DNA of 64,000 nt from Aureimonas glaciei. GTDB taxonomy: Bacteria > Pseudomonadota > Alphaproteobacteria > Rhizobiales > Rhizobiaceae. Location: NCBI RefSeq assembly GCF_014643375.1, contig NZ_BMJJ01000007.1:68925-132924 (forward strand), written 5' to 3'. Below, in pieces: positions 16,107-27,394 of this stretch. The notes beneath the pieces were generated by a model. That model did no database searches. It was given only the letters and a program-made list of their open reading frames with translations, and was not told the origin of the DNA. The translations under genes were made by a program, and so were the position numbers. Position 1 is the stretch's first letter, and every line of letters begins with the position of its first letter.

Positions 16107-18355
16107 CAGTCACCAGTCCTTTCTAGCGTATGGGAGCGTGGAGTGGACGCGTCGTCGGCCGGAATGTCGGTCGCCGGCAGAATGACCCGAACCATTGCGC
16201 CCTGTTCTTGTTCCGGGGCGTCGCCGAGCTGGATCGTCCCGCCGTGTTCTTCGATGATCTTGCGCACGATCGCGAGGCCGAGGCCCGTCCCCTTCTCGCG
16301 TGTGGTCATATAGGGCTCGAGCAGACGATCGCGATCCTCGCGCGGGAAACCGCGGCCGTTATCGGTGAAGTCGATCCGGTGAAAGCCGTCGCTGGTGGTG
16401 ACGGTGATGCCGATGCGCCCTTCCGCGACCTCGGACGCCTCGACCGACTCCACTGCATTCTTGACGATGTTGCCGAAGGCCTGGCTGAGCAGCCGGATGT
16501 CGAACGTGCCATGTAGCGGGACCTGGCCGAAATCGGTGGTGAAGACGATGCCGTGATCGCCCATCTCGCGCATGAACACCGCCTCTTTCAGCGCCTCGCG
16601 CAGGTCGCGATTTTCCATCCGGGGCTTGGGCATCCGGGCGAAGCTGGAGAATTCGTCGACCATGCGGCCGATGTCGGAAACCTGCCGGATGATGGTGTCG
16701 ACGCAGCGGTCAAACACTTCCCGATCGCCCTCGACCATCTTGCCGTAGCGTCGGCGGATGCGTTCGGCCGAGAGCTGGATCGGCGTCAGCGGATTCTTGA
16801 TTTCGTGTGCGATGCGGCGCGCGACGTCGGCCCAGGCCGAGGAGCGCTGCGCGTCGACCAGATCGGTAATGTCGTCGATGGTGACGACGCTCGACTGCGC
16901 GCCGTCGCGGGTCTCTTCCGACGTCACGCGGATGGCGAGCACGCGCTCGCGCTCCTGCGTGCGCAGCTTGATCTCTTCCTGGTATTCCGCCTTTCGCGAC
17001 GCGGCGGCCGCGCGGTGGATCTGCGCGATGAGCGGAAACATCTCGCGCAAGGTCCGTCCGACGGCCGCCTCGGAGGAAATGGCGAGGATCCGCTCGGCCG
17101 ACGGGTTCAGCATCGAAATCGTGCCGTCGCTGCCGACTCCCATGACGCCAACGGTCACGCCCGACAGCACCGCTTCGGTGAAGCGGCGCCGCTCGTCGAT
17201 CACGTCCTTGGCGTGGACGAGTTCGCCGCGTTGCGTCCGCAGCTGGCGGATCATGTTGTTGAAGGTGTTGGACAGCGACCCGACGTCGCCGTCCGAGGCG
17301 CGGACCGGCACGGAGACAGCAAGATTGCCCTCGCTCACCTCGTCGGCCGCCGAGATCAGGAGGCGGATCGGGCGCACCAGCCGGTCGGCGACGCCGATGC
17401 CGGTCCAGATCGCCGACAGGAGCACGATCAGCGTGATGCCGAGATAGAGCAGCGCGAACGCGATCTGCGTGCCGATCCGGTTGTTCTGCAGGCTGGAATA
17501 TTCGGCCGAGCGATCTTCCATCAGCCGCAGCGCCGAGATCACCTCCGGATCGACGGCACGCACGGTGTAGAGGAAGATGTCGTCGCCGAGCGCGCGCAGC
17601 TTGAGGATGGCGCCGACGAGATTGGTCACGCCCGGCGGGATGAAGACGAGATTGCCCTGGCGCGCCTGCTGCATCGCGTCTGCCGGCGGGGCCGGCAGCG
17701 GCCGGTCGACAGGGACCTCGGCCCGCATCACCGGATCGCCGCTCGCCCGCAGCAGCTGGGCGCCGATCAGCGACCGTCCCCTCGCCTGCTCCGTCAGCAG
17801 CGACTGGAAGCCCGTGCGGTCGAGATCGTAGAGGCGGCGCTGCGCGTCGAGATCGTAGGCCATCGACAGGGTCGTGCCCTGCAGGTTGCGGGCGTTCTCG
17901 TTGACATAGGCCCTGGCGACGCTGACGGAGGATTCGACGATGGCCCGCGTCCGGATCTCGAACCAGCGGTCGAGCCCGAGGTCTAGGGTGATGCCGGCGA
18001 CAACGGCGACGAGCAAAGCCGGCAGCGCGGCGACGATGGCAAACAGCACCACGATGCGCACATGCAGGCGCGAGGCCGCCTTGCCCTGATGGCGCGCCCG
18101 CGCCATCCGCGCGACTTCGCGCCAGATCAGCGCGCACAGGCCGAGGACGAAGGCGCCGTTGACCACCGAGGCGATCCGCACCACCGCTTCGGTCGGCTCG
18201 ATCGGCGTCAGACCCATGAGCACCACGAACGAGATCGCGCCCGTCACCAGCGCGCTGGCCACGGCGATCACGCCAGGCACCAGCATGAACCGCCGCCGCT
18301 CCGGAAGGACGGCGGGTTCTTGGTCGGAATCTGCAGGCGTAATCTCAGTCGTCAT
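16106..18355 (-). CDS. ntrY: Nitrogen sensor histidine kinase NtrY
   Basis: A 749-residue membrane kinase. Three N-terminal hydrophobic segments lie within residues 25-125, followed by a periplasmic sensor loop (about 130-295), another membrane helix (298-320), a HAMP region (about 325-380), a PAS domain (395-500), the HisKA site with H517 (RRIAHEIKNPLTPIQ) and an HATPase with DNGRGFP and GTGLGLAI. It phosphorylates NtrX in response to nitrogen and, in some species, redox conditions. It is separated from ntrC by 79 bases that contain repeated TGCAACG sites (18389-18416), so it may have its own promoter. Confidence 0.95.
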   Translation of the reverse strand: MTTEITPADSDQEPAVLPERRRFMLVPGVIAVASALVTGAISFVVLMGLTPIEPTEAVVRIASVVNGAFVLGLCALIWREVARMARARHQGKAASRLHVRIVVLFAIVAALPALLVAVVAGITLDLGLDRWFEIRTRAIVESSVSVARAYVNENARNLQGTTLSMAYDLDAQRRLYDLDRTGFQSLLTEQARGRSLIGAQLLRASGDPVMRAEVPVDRPLPAPPADAMQQARQGNLVFIPPGVTNLVGAILKLRALGDDIFLYTVRAVDPEVISALRLMEDRSAEYSSLQNNRIGTQIAFALLYLGITLIVLLSAIWTGIGVADRLVRPIRLLISAADEVSEGNLAVSVPVRASDGDVGSLSNTFNNMIRQLRTQRGELVHAKDVIDERRRFTEAVLSGVTVGVMGVGSDGTISMLNPSAERILAISSEAAVGRTLREMFPLIAQIHRAAAASRKAEYQEEIKLRTQERERVLAIRVTSEETRDGAQSSVVTIDDITDLVDAQRSSAWADVARRIAHEIKNPLTPIQLSAERIRRRYGKMVEGDREVFDRCVDTIIRQVSDIGRMVDEFSSFARMPKPRMENRDLREALKEAVFMREMGDHGIVFTTDFGQVPLHGTFDIRLLSQAFGNIVKNAVESVEASEVAEGRIGITVTTSDGFHRIDFTDNGRGFPREDRDRLLEPYMTTREKGTGLGLAIVRKIIEEHGGTIQLGDAPEQEQGAMVRVILPATDIPADDASTPRSHTLERTGD

Positions 18356-18388
18356 CGAGTCGCTTCGAACGTTGATCAGTTGCCAGAT

Positions 18389-18416
18389 TGCAACGTATTG
18401 TGTTCGAAATGCAACG
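18389..18416. promoter_or_regulatory. Repeated TGCAACG boxes upstream of ntrY
   Basis: TGCAACG occurs at 18389-18395 and 18410-18416, exactly 21 bases apart (two helical turns). The first also forms half of an inverted repeat GTTGC-N6-GCAAC at 18379-18394. This is the only non-coding stretch between ntrC and ntrY; a regulator site is inferred from spacing only. Confidence 0.4.
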
Positions 18417-18434
18417 AACGCTCGAAAAGTTGAG

Positions 18435-19883
<1,449 letters not shown>

Positions 19884-19896
19884 CAGATCATGTCCT

Positions 19897-21039
19897 TCAC
19901 TGGTCGCCGGATGCGACATCTTGGTCGACGGGTTCGGTCGTGTCCGTGGCCTCCCGCCACATCGGCATGAGCACCCGGAACGTGGTGTGTCCCGGCTGCG
20001 ACTCGCATTCGATCACGCCGCCATGGTCCCCGACTATCTTGGCCACAAGGGCGAGCCCGAGGCCCGAGCCGCTCGGCTTGGTGGTGATGAACGGGTCGAA
20101 AATGTTCTCGCGGATGTCTTCGGGAACGCCCGGGCCATTGTCCTCGACGAGGAATTCCAGCGGCAGCGTGACGCGCCGCTTCGTCCCCGGCACCGACAGG
20201 CGGACGCCGGGGCGGAAGGCCGTCGACAGGCGGATCTCGCCGCCGTCCTGGCCGGCAATGGCCTCGTTGGCGTTTTTCACGAGGTTCAGGAACACCTGCA
20301 CCAGCTGGTCGCGGTTGGCGAAGACCGGCGGCAGCGACGGGTCGTAGGTCTCGGTGAACTTCGTGCCGCGGGCAAAGCCGCTGCGCGCCAGGGTCTTCAC
20401 ATGGTCGAGCACGGAGTGGATGTTGACCGCCGAGCGCTCGATCGGGCGCTGGTCCGAAAACACTTCCATCCGGTCGACCAGCTTGACGATCCGGTCGCTC
20501 TCTTCCTGGATCAGTCGGGTCAGCACCCGGTCCTCGTCGCTGGCGGCGGTCTCGAGCAGCTGCGCCGCGCCCTTGATGCCGGAGAGCGGGTTGCGGATTT
20601 CGTGCGCCAGCATCGCCGCAAGGCCCGTCACCGAGCGCGCCGCTGAACGGTGCGTCAGCTGCCGGTCCATCTTGTCAGCGATCGAGCGGAGCTGGATCAT
20701 GATCACCACGTGGTCGGGCGAGTCGACGAGGCCGGAGACGTAGAGATCGACGAGGCGTTCGCCGCCGATCCGCGGCGAGGAGACGTCGACGCGGTATTCG
20801 CTGATGCGCGAACGCTCCGTGCGCACCTGCTCGATCAGGCCGAACAGCGGGCTGTCGGCCGGGATAAAGTCGCTGAGCCGCTTTTTCACCAGATGCGAGG
20901 CGCCGGCGGAGAAGAACTGCTCGGCGTCCGAATTGGCGAACACGAAGAAGCCTTCGGCGTCGATCACGATCACCGGGTGCGGCAGCGCGTTGAGAATGCG
21001 GAGCTGCAGCTCCGGGAGGATCTTGGGCGTGGTCTTCAT
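19897..21039 (-). CDS. ntrB: Nitrogen sensor kinase NtrB
   Basis: A 380-residue soluble histidine kinase/phosphatase: PAS domain (about 15-115), HisKA with H146 ([17 protein letters not shown]) and HATPase with [12 protein letters not shown] and GSGLGLALV. In this family the PII protein controls the switch between phosphorylating and dephosphorylating NtrC. The ATG at 21037-21039 comes one base after the dusB stop, and ntrC follows after 13 bases, so dusB-ntrB-ntrC form one leftward operon, the classical alphaproteobacterial arrangement in which dusB was named nifR3. Confidence 0.96.
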   Translation of the reverse strand: MKTTPKILPELQLRILNALPHPVIVIDAEGFFVFANSDAEQFFSAGASHLVKKRLSDFIPADSPLFGLIEQVRTERSRISEYRVDVSSPRIGGERLVDLYVSGLVDSPDHVVIMIQLRSIADKMDRQLTHRSAARSVTGLAAMLAHEIRNPLSGIKGAAQLLETAASDEDRVLTRLIQEESDRIVKLVDRMEVFSDQRPIERSAVNIHSVLDHVKTLARSGFARGTKFTETYDPSLPPVFANRDQLVQVFLNLVKNANEAIAGQDGGEIRLSTAFRPGVRLSVPGTKRRVTLPLEFLVEDNGPGVPEDIRENIFDPFITTKPSGSGLGLALVAKIVGDHGGVIECESQPGHTTFRVLMPMWREATDTTEPVDQDVASGDQ

Positions 21040-21040
21040 G

Positions 21041-22147
21041 TCAGGCAGCCTCTCGCCTCCTTGTCGCGTCGGTCCCGCGCTCGATCTCGGCGATGCTGAC
21101 ATCGCCCAGAACGCGGCGAAGCCGCTCGATCGCCACGGCCGGCGACGGCGTGACCATGATGGCGGCGCGGTCGGCGGCGAGCTCTGCGCCGCTCGCCGCG
21201 GCAAAGCCTTCGAGATACCAGCTGAGATGCTTGCGCGAATGGCGCAGCCCCATCTCGTTGCCGTAGTGAACGAGCATGTCCTCGTAGTGGTCGACCACGA
21301 AGTCGGCAAAGGACAGGACAGCGAGATCGTCCATGCCGATCGCGCCGGCCAGAAGGCCCGGGAACCATGGGCGGCCATAGGTGCCGCGCCCGATCATCAC
21401 CGCATCGGCGCCGCTCGCCGCCAGCATGGCCGCGCGCTGGCCGGCCTCGACGAGGTCGCCATTGGCCACGACGGGCACGCTCACCGCCGCCTTCACGGCG
21501 GCGATGGCATGCCAGTCGGCCGTGCCGGTGTAGAGCTGCTGGCGCGTGCGACCGTGCACGGTGATCATCTTCACGCCCGCGGCTTCCGCGCGCGCCGCGA
21601 TCTCCGGCGAGTTGATGGTCTGGTGGTCCCAGCCGAGCCGCATCTTCAGCGTCACCGGGACGGCGCCGGCGCCGGCGACGGTGGCGTCCACCAGCCGCAG
21701 CGCCAGGTCCGGCTCGCGCATCAGGGCCGAGCCGGACTGGCCGCCGACGACCTTCTTGGCCGGGCAGCCCATGTTGATGTCGATGATGTCGGCACCCATG
21801 TCCGCCGCCCGCTCCGCCGCCTCCTGCATCCAGGCGGGATCGCGCCCGGCGAGCTGGACGACATGCACGCCGTCGCCGTCGCGCATGGCGCGCAGCATGC
21901 TCTCGCGAAAGCCGCGCACGAGTTCGCCGCTGGCAACCATCTCGGAGACGACCAAACCGGCCCCGAAGCGACGGGCACGGCGGCGGAAGGGAACGTCGGT
22001 AATGCCGGAGAGGGGCGCGAGGAACACCGCATTGCCCGGCACGAGACCGCCGATGGCGAAAGGCGCCGCGCCGAATCCCATTGCCCCGCCCGAAGGGGCG
22101 CCGCCTATTGCTTGGGCAGATCGGGGAAGTGTCGAATCCGGCATCAT
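21041..22147 (-). CDS. dusB: tRNA-dihydrouridine synthase DusB (NifR3 family)
   Basis: A 368-residue FMN enzyme that reduces uridine in the tRNA D-loop. Visible signatures: [14 protein letters not shown] near residue 43, [10 protein letters not shown], the catalytic-cysteine block [20 protein letters not shown], the [15 protein letters not shown] segment and [14 protein letters not shown] in the FMN phosphate site. The protein could begin at either of two tandem ATGs (22147, 22144) or, less likely, at an internal ATG at 22081; the first 35 residues are poorly conserved. It heads the ntrBC operon and is divergent from ispDF, with 116 bases for both promoters. Confidence 0.95.
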   Translation of the reverse strand: MMPDSTLPRSAQAIGGAPSGGAMGFGAAPFAIGGLVPGNAVFLAPLSGITDVPFRRRARRFGAGLVVSEMVASGELVRGFRESMLRAMRDGDGVHVVQLAGRDPAWMQEAAERAADMGADIIDINMGCPAKKVVGGQSGSALMREPDLALRLVDATVAGAGAVPVTLKMRLGWDHQTINSPEIAARAEAAGVKMITVHGRTRQQLYTGTADWHAIAAVKAAVSVPVVANGDLVEAGQRAAMLAASGADAVMIGRGTYGRPWFPGLLAGAIGMDDLAVLSFADFVVDHYEDMLVHYGNEMGLRHSRKHLSWYLEGFAAASGAELAADRAAIMVTPSPAVAIERLRRVLGDVSIAEIERGTDATRRREAA

Positions 22148-22263
22148 GTCATCCGCAATCTAACTGGACATGCCCAAAAGACAAGCACATCTCGCTTGCA
22201 GCGCACAGTTGGCTATGATCAGTCCCAGGCAGCGCTTGTGCGATGCAATATCACGGATGGACA

Positions 22264-23457
22264 ATGTCGAAGCGAAAAGTCGCAGTCATCATCGTCGCGG
22301 CGGGCCGAGGCGCCCGTGCCGGCCAGTCGGCGGGCCCCAAGCAGTACCGCAGGATCGGCGGGCGGACGGTGCTGGAGCGCAGCATTTCTGCCTTTGCGGA
22401 CGTCACGGATCTGGCGGCAGGGCTGGTGGTGGTGATCCATCCGGAGGACCGCGATCCCTTTGCCGCCGCGACGAGCGGCTTCGCCGCTCCCGTCGCCACC
22501 GTCCCCGGCGGCGCGACCCGGCAGGGATCGGTGCTCTGCGGGCTGGAAGCGCTGGAGGCGTTTTCGCCCGACATCGTCCTTATCCATGATGCCGCACGGC
22601 CTTTCGTCGACGGGGCCACCATCGCACGGGTCATCGACGGCATCGGCGACGAGACCGGCGCGATCCCGGCTACCGCCGTTTCCGATACGCTGAAGCGGGC
22701 AACGCAGGCCGGGCATATCGACGACACCGTCGACCGCGAGAGCTTGTTTGCTGCCCAGACGCCGCAGGGTTTCCCGTACCGCGCCATTCTGGCGGCCCAT
22801 CGCGCGGCAGCAGCGGCCGGGCTCGGCGCCTTCACCGACGACGCGGCGATCGCCGAATGGGCTGGCCTCGCCGTCAGGCTGGTCGAGGGGTCGCCGGAAA
22901 ACCTGAAACTGACGCGGAACGAGGATATCATCCGGGCAGACCGGATTTTGCGAGGGGAAGCCGCGATGATTGATGTCAGGACCGGCAACGGCTACGACGT
23001 GCACCAGCTGGTCGACGGGGACCACGTGACCCTCTGCGGCGTTTCCATCCCGCACGACCAGACGCTGCTCGGCCATTCCGATGCCGATGTCTGCCTGCAC
23101 GCTCTCACCGACGCCTTGCTGGCCACTTGCGGCGCCGGCGACATCGGCACGCATTTCCCGCCGAGCGACGAGCAATGGCGTGGCGCCGCCTCGCATATCT
23201 TCGTGCGCCGCGCGGTCGAGATCGTGCGGGAAAACGGCGGCCGGATCGCCAATGCCGACATCACCTTGATCTGCGAGGCGCCGAAGGTCGCGCCACACCG
23301 GGAGGCGATGCGGCAGACGGTGGCCGAGATGACCGGGCTCGACCTCTTCCGCGTCTCGGTCAAGGCGACGACGAACGAGACGATCGGCTTCGTCGGTCGG
23401 CGCGAGGGCATCGCCGCCCTGGCAACCGTCAGCGTCATCTATGGAGAAGCACGATGA
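22264..23457 (+). CDS. ispDF: Bifunctional IspD/IspF isoprenoid enzyme
   Basis: A 397-residue natural fusion. Residues 1-230 are IspD (MEP cytidylyltransferase) with [13 protein letters not shown] near the start and QTPQGFPY later. Residues 235-397 are IspF (MEcPP synthase) starting [15 protein letters not shown], with the metal-binding D245/H247 and the loop [17 protein letters not shown] (270-286). Together they catalyse the third and fifth steps of the MEP pathway. The fusion is normal in many alphaproteobacteria and is not a frameshift. The ATG at 22264 follows GGA; an ATG at 22243 is a weaker choice. Its stop overlaps the next start (ATGA). Confidence 0.96.
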   Translation: MSKRKVAVIIVAAGRGARAGQSAGPKQYRRIGGRTVLERSISAFADVTDLAAGLVVVIHPEDRDPFAAATSGFAAPVATVPGGATRQGSVLCGLEALEAFSPDIVLIHDAARPFVDGATIARVIDGIGDETGAIPATAVSDTLKRATQAGHIDDTVDRESLFAAQTPQGFPYRAILAAHRAAAAAGLGAFTDDAAIAEWAGLAVRLVEGSPENLKLTRNEDIIRADRILRGEAAMIDVRTGNGYDVHQLVDGDHVTLCGVSIPHDQTLLGHSDADVCLHALTDALLATCGAGDIGTHFPPSDEQWRGAASHIFVRRAVEIVRENGGRIANADITLICEAPKVAPHREAMRQTVAEMTGLDLFRVSVKATTNETIGFVGRREGIAALATVSVIYGEAR

Positions 23458-23975
23458 GCATCATGCCCGAGGAACTGAGGGGCCAGGCAGCCGGTCTGGT
23501 GGAGAGCTTTGCCGACAAAGGCAAGGTCATCGCGACGGCGGAATCCTGCACCGGGGGCATGATCGCGGCGGGGCTGACGGATATCGCCGGCGCCTCCTCG
23601 GTGCTCGACCGCGGCTTCGTCACCTATTCGAATGCCGCCAAGACCGAGATGATCGGTGTGCCGACCGCCCTCATCGAAGCCCATGGGGCCGTTTCGGAAG
23701 CTGTGGCACGGGCCATGGCCGAAGGGGCGCTGGCCGCCTCGCGCGCCGACGTCGCCCTTTCCGTCACCGGCATTGCCGGGCCCGGCGGCGGCTCGGTGGC
23801 AAAACCCGTTGGCCTCGTCCATCTCGCTCTGGCGAGCCGGCGCGGCACGACGCACCGCATGGAGCGCTTCGGCGATGTCGGCCGGGCAGAGGTCCGGCTC
23901 CAGACGGTGGCCCTCGCCTACGCCATGCTGGGCGAATGGCTCGCCGCTCAGGAGCCGGCGGCGACCGGGCCGTAG
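23454..23975 (+). CDS. CinA-family nicotinamide-nucleotide amidohydrolase (PncC type)
   Basis: A 173-residue stand-alone CinA C-terminal domain, which deamidates NMN to nicotinate mononucleotide in NAD recycling. Family blocks: [19 protein letters not shown] (with the catalytic Ser/Cys region), [15 protein letters not shown], and [21 protein letters not shown]. The N-terminal MoCF-like domain of full CinA is absent, as in PncC. Ribosome site GGAGAAG precedes an ATG that overlaps the ispDF stop by four bases, so the two are cotranscribed. Its end overlaps the convergent COQ10-like gene by 28 bases. Confidence 0.92.
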   Translation: MSIMPEELRGQAAGLVESFADKGKVIATAESCTGGMIAAGLTDIAGASSVLDRGFVTYSNAAKTEMIGVPTALIEAHGAVSEAVARAMAEGALAASRADVALSVTGIAGPGGGSVAKPVGLVHLALASRRGTTHRMERFGDVGRAEVRLQTVALAYAMLGEWLAAQEPAATGP

Positions 23976-24412
23976 ATCTCGTCGGCGCGGGTCTCGAAAG
24001 CCGAGGCGAAGCGGCGGAAGGCGAAGTCGAACATCGAGCCCATCAGGAGGCCCAGCGTCCGGCTCTTGAATTCGTAGTCGATGAAGAATTTTACGTCGCA
24101 GCCGCCGCCCTCACGGGCCTCGAAATTCCAGCGGTTGTCGAGATAGCGGAACGGGCCGTCGACATATTTGACGTCGATCTGATGCTCGTCGGGCTTCAAG
24201 AGCACCTGCGAGGCGAAGGTCTCCTTCACCATCTTGTAGGCGACGGTCATGTCGGCGACGAGCAGCGTCTTGCCGTCGGATTCGCGACGGTCCCGGATCC
24301 TCAGACTCTGGCAGAGCGGCAGGAACTCGGGATACCGCTCGACGTCCGCGACGAGCGCGAACATCTGGTCTGGGCGGTGGCGGACGGGACGGACGGTTTC
24401 AAATTTCGGCAT
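23948..24412 (-). CDS. COQ10/RatA-like START-domain protein
   Basis: A 154-residue START-fold protein of the ubiquinone-binding COQ10/type II toxin RatA family. It starts MPKFETVRPVRHRPDQMFALVADVERYPEFLPLC (first 34 residues), the hallmark of the family, with IDYEFKSRTLGLLMGSMF in the C-terminal half. Mitochondrial COQ10 binds ubiquinone and supports respiration; E. coli RatA blocks 70S assembly. In alphaproteobacteria, next to lipA and the PDH genes, the lipid/quinone-binding role is the more likely. Twelve bases separate it from lipA upstream, so it is probably in the lipA transcript. Confidence 0.9.
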   Translation of the reverse strand: MPKFETVRPVRHRPDQMFALVADVERYPEFLPLCQSLRIRDRRESDGKTLLVADMTVAYKMVKETFASQVLLKPDEHQIDVKYVDGPFRYLDNRWNFEAREGGGCDVKFFIDYEFKSRTLGLLMGSMFDFAFRRFASAFETRADEIYGPVAAGS

Positions 24413-24424
24413 GGGCCACAGATA

Positions 24425-25399
24425 TTAGGCGGCGACCGCCCTCGCAAGCCGCGCCGCCTTCAGCCGCTCGAAATCCTCGCCGGCATGGTGCGACGAGCGG
24501 GTCAGCGGGCTCGAAGCGACGACGAGAAAGCCCTTCGACGTCGCGACCGTGGCAAAGGACTCGAACTCGGCCGGGGGAACATAGCGAATCACGGCGTGAT
24601 GCTTCTTCGTCGGCTGCAGGTACTGGCCGATGGTGAGGAAGTCGACATCGGCCGAGCGCAGGTCGTCCATCAGCTGCAGGACCTCGTTCCGCTCCTCGCC
24701 AAGACCGACCATGATGCCGGACTTGGTGAAGATCTCGGGGTCGATCTCCTTCACCCGCTGCAGCAGGCGGATCGAATGGAAGTAGCGTGCGCCGGGACGC
24801 ACCGTCAGATAGTTCGACGGCACGGTTTCGAGATTGTGGTTGAAGACGTCGGGCTTGGCGGCAACCACGGTCTCGAGCGCGCCAGGCTTGCGCAGGAAAT
24901 CCGGCGTCAGGATCTCGATCGTGGTGCCGGGGGCGGCGGCGCGGATGGCGCGGATGGTCGCGGCGAAATGCTCGGCGCCGCCATCGTCGAGATCGTCGCG
25001 GTCGACGGAGGTGATGACGACGTGGTTCAGCCCCATCGCGGCGACAGCGCGGCCGACGCTGGCCGGCTCGTTCGCGTCGAGCGCGTTTGGCTTGCCGGTG
25101 GCGACGTTGCAGAAGGCGCAGGCCCTCGTGCAGATGCCGCCCATGATCATGAAGGTCGCGTGCTTCTTCTCCCAGCAGCCGCCGATATTGGGGCAGCCGG
25201 CCTCTTCGCACACGGTGATCAGCTTGTTAGACTGGACGATCTCGCGGGTCTCGAAATAGCCCTTCGAGACCGGAGCCTTGACCCGGATCCAGTCCGGTTT
25301 CGGCAGGGTATTATCCTGATCCGGCCGGTGGGCCTTTTCGGGGTGGCGGAGCCGGGGCAGATCCCCGGCTCCGCGGAGGGTATCGATGATGGTGACCAT
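24425..25399 (-). CDS. lipA: Lipoyl synthase LipA
   Basis: A 324-residue radical-SAM enzyme that inserts two sulfurs into octanoyl-protein to make lipoate. Both cluster motifs are present: auxiliary [13 protein letters not shown] (C64, C69, C75) and the SAM-binding CTRACAFC (C90, C94, C97). The RSSHHAGE block near the C-terminus carries the conserved Ser ligand of the auxiliary cluster. Start: ATG at 25397-25399; a TTG three codons earlier is less likely. Its products are the lipoyl groups of PdhB and PdhC encoded a few genes upstream, and its clusters depend on the SUF system found at the end of the window. Confidence 0.97.
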   Translation of the reverse strand: MVTIIDTLRGAGDLPRLRHPEKAHRPDQDNTLPKPDWIRVKAPVSKGYFETREIVQSNKLITVCEEAGCPNIGGCWEKKHATFMIMGGICTRACAFCNVATGKPNALDANEPASVGRAVAAMGLNHVVITSVDRDDLDDGGAEHFAATIRAIRAAAPGTTIEILTPDFLRKPGALETVVAAKPDVFNHNLETVPSNYLTVRPGARYFHSIRLLQRVKEIDPEIFTKSGIMVGLGEERNEVLQLMDDLRSADVDFLTIGQYLQPTKKHHAVIRYVPPAEFESFATVATSKGFLVVASSPLTRSSHHAGEDFERLKAARLARAVAA

Positions 25400-25440
25400 A
25401 ACGTCCAATCTAAGGAGCGTCGGTCACCGATGCAATCGGA

Positions 25441-25704
25441 TCAGACGCGGCGACCGCGGAACATCCGGGCGATCGCGATGAGCAGGCAGGCGCCGATGAA
25501 GCCGGTGATCAGGTAGGCGATCAGGCCGGTGCCGAAGCTGAAGCCGATGGCCGCCAGGATCGCGTTCAACACGATCGCGCCGACGATGCCGAGGATGATG
25601 TTCATCAAGAGCCCCATGTTGCTCTTCATCACCTGTTCGGCGAGCCAGCCAGCGACCGCGCCAACTACGATCGCACCGATCCAACCCACGCCATTCGTAT
25701 CCAT
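25441..25704 (-). CDS. GlsB/YeaQ/YmgE family small membrane protein
   Basis: An 87-residue hydrophobic protein with three predicted helices and the glycine-rich pattern of the transglycosylase-associated/GlsB family: GWIGAIVVGAVAGWLAEQVM, GLLMNIILGIVGAIVLN, GLIAYLITGFIGACLLI, then a basic tail (RMFRGRRV). Members are linked to stress survival but have no defined activity. The ATG at 25702-25704 has GGAGA upstream. It lies between lpd and lipA on the same strand, with 168 bases before it and 41 after, and is not part of the metabolic pathway as far as sequence shows. Confidence 0.9.
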   Translation of the reverse strand: MDTNGVGWIGAIVVGAVAGWLAEQVMKSNMGLLMNIILGIVGAIVLNAILAAIGFSFGTGLIAYLITGFIGACLLIAIARMFRGRRV

Positions 25705-25872
25705 AGTCAGTCTCCGTTCAGGACAACAGTGTCCCGAACGAAATTGGGCGGAACTGCGATACAGCAAGGCGGCCGGACGATTTTATATTATGGCGTGCCG
25801 AAGGAACCAATCGCCGCCTTGCGGCCCGCCCCGCCGGCGCCGCCGATGCTGGCGGTCCGGCGGGAAAAGCCA

Positions 25873-27327
25873 CTACATGTGGATGACGCGGCCATACGCG
25901 TCGAGCACGCTTTCATGCATCATCTCCGACAGCGTCGGATGCGGGAAGACCGTGTGCATCAGCTCTTCCTCGGTCGTCTCCAGCCCCATGGCGATGACGA
26001 AACCCTGGATCAGCTCGGTGACTTCCGCGCCGACCATGTGGGCGCCAAGGAGCTCGCCGGTCTTGGCGTCGAAGATGGTCTTGACCATGCCCTCGGGCTC
26101 GCCGAGCGCGATCGCCTTGCCATTCCCCTGAAACTTGAAGCGTCCGACCTTGACTGCGCGGCCGCTCTCTTTGGCCTTGGCTTCCGTCAGGCCGACTGAG
26201 GCGACCTGGGGCTGGCAATAGGTGCAGCCGGGAATGCGCTCCTTCTTCATCGGATGGACGTCGAGGCCCTTGATCTTCTCGACGCAGATGGTGCCCTCGT
26301 GCTCGGCCTTGTGGGCGAGCATCGGCGGGCCGGCCACGTCGCCGATGGCGTAGATGCCCTCGACATTGGTCCGGCCGAAGCCGTCGACGGTGACGATGCC
26401 GCGGTCGATGGCCACGCCCATTTCCTGCAGGCCGAACCCTTCCGAATTACCCTGGACGCCGATGGCCGAGATCAGCCGCTCGGCGCTGAGCGTCTGCTTG
26501 GCGCCGTCCTTGCCCTCGGCCTCGACCGTGACGCCCTCGCCCGACTTCGTGACGTTCGTCACCTTGGTGTCGGTGAGGATCTTGATGCCCTGCTTCTCCA
26601 GCGCCTTGCGCGCCAGAGCGGCGATCTCGCCGTCCTCGACCGGCATGATCTGCGGCAGGAGTTCGACCACCGTCACCTCGGCGCCCATGGTGCGGTAGAA
26701 GGAGGCGAATTCGATGCCGATGGCGCCCGATCCCATGACGATCAGCGATTTCGGCATGGTCTTCGGCTTCATCGCCTCGAAATAGGTCCAGATCCGGTCG
26801 CCGTCCGGCTCGATCCCCGGCAGCACGCGCGGCCGCGCGCCGGTGGCGACGATCACGTGCTTCGCCTTGTAGCTGCCCTCGCCGAGGACGCCCTTCGGGA
26901 TCGGGTTCTGCGGCTCGACGATGGGCTTCTGCATCGTGCCGACCGAGACCTCGACGGGACCGCCCTTCCCGGCCTTGGTGATCTTCGCCTCGCCCCAGAT
27001 GACGTCGACCTTGTTCTTCTTCATCAGGAAGCCGACGCCGCCGTTCAGCTGGGCCGAGATGCCGCGCGAGCGCTTGACCACGTCGGCGATGTCGAAATCG
27101 GGCTTGGCGATCTTCAGGCCGTAGTCCTCGGCATGTTCGGCATAGTGGTAGACCTCGGCCGAGCGCAGCAGCGCCTTGGTCGGGATGCAGCCCCAGTTCA
27201 GGCAGATGCCGCCGAGATGCTCGCGTTCGACGATGGCGGTCTTGAAGCCGAGCTGGGCCGCGCGGATCGCCGCGACATAGCCGCCGGGTCCGCCGCCGAT
27301 GATGAGGATGTCGTAGATGTCGGCCAT
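25873..27327 (-). CDS. lpdA: Dihydrolipoyl dehydrogenase (E3)
   Basis: A 484-residue FAD disulfide oxidoreductase, the E3 subunit that reoxidises dihydrolipoamide. FAD site GGGPGGYVAAIRAAQLG (11-27), redox disulfide GGICLNWGCIPTK (C42 and C47), NAD site GSGAIGIEFASFY and the C-terminal interface motif HPTLSEMMHESV with the catalytic His. A 30-residue insertion with EPQNPIPKGVLGEGS is typical of the alphaproteobacterial PDH-associated copy. It follows the GDSL hydrolase by 67 bases in the pdh block. Confidence 0.97.
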   Translation of the reverse strand: MADIYDILIIGGGPGGYVAAIRAAQLGFKTAIVEREHLGGICLNWGCIPTKALLRSAEVYHYAEHAEDYGLKIAKPDFDIADVVKRSRGISAQLNGGVGFLMKKNKVDVIWGEAKITKAGKGGPVEVSVGTMQKPIVEPQNPIPKGVLGEGSYKAKHVIVATGARPRVLPGIEPDGDRIWTYFEAMKPKTMPKSLIVMGSGAIGIEFASFYRTMGAEVTVVELLPQIMPVEDGEIAALARKALEKQGIKILTDTKVTNVTKSGEGVTVEAEGKDGAKQTLSAERLISAIGVQGNSEGFGLQEMGVAIDRGIVTVDGFGRTNVEGIYAIGDVAGPPMLAHKAEHEGTICVEKIKGLDVHPMKKERIPGCTYCQPQVASVGLTEAKAKESGRAVKVGRFKFQGNGKAIALGEPEGMVKTIFDAKTGELLGAHMVGAEVTELIQGFVIAMGLETTEEELMHTVFPHPTLSEMMHESVLDAYGRVIHM

Positions 27328-27394
27328 CAGGTTCGTCCTTGCCGTCTTATTCCAGGTGGGTCAGGCGCTCATGTGGGTGGCCTGACAAAGCAAT

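Noticed and set aside
22264-23457. ispD and ispF in one frame considered as a frameshift or assembly error
   Set aside because: The bifunctional IspDF is the normal alphaproteobacterial form, and the join at residue 235 is clean.
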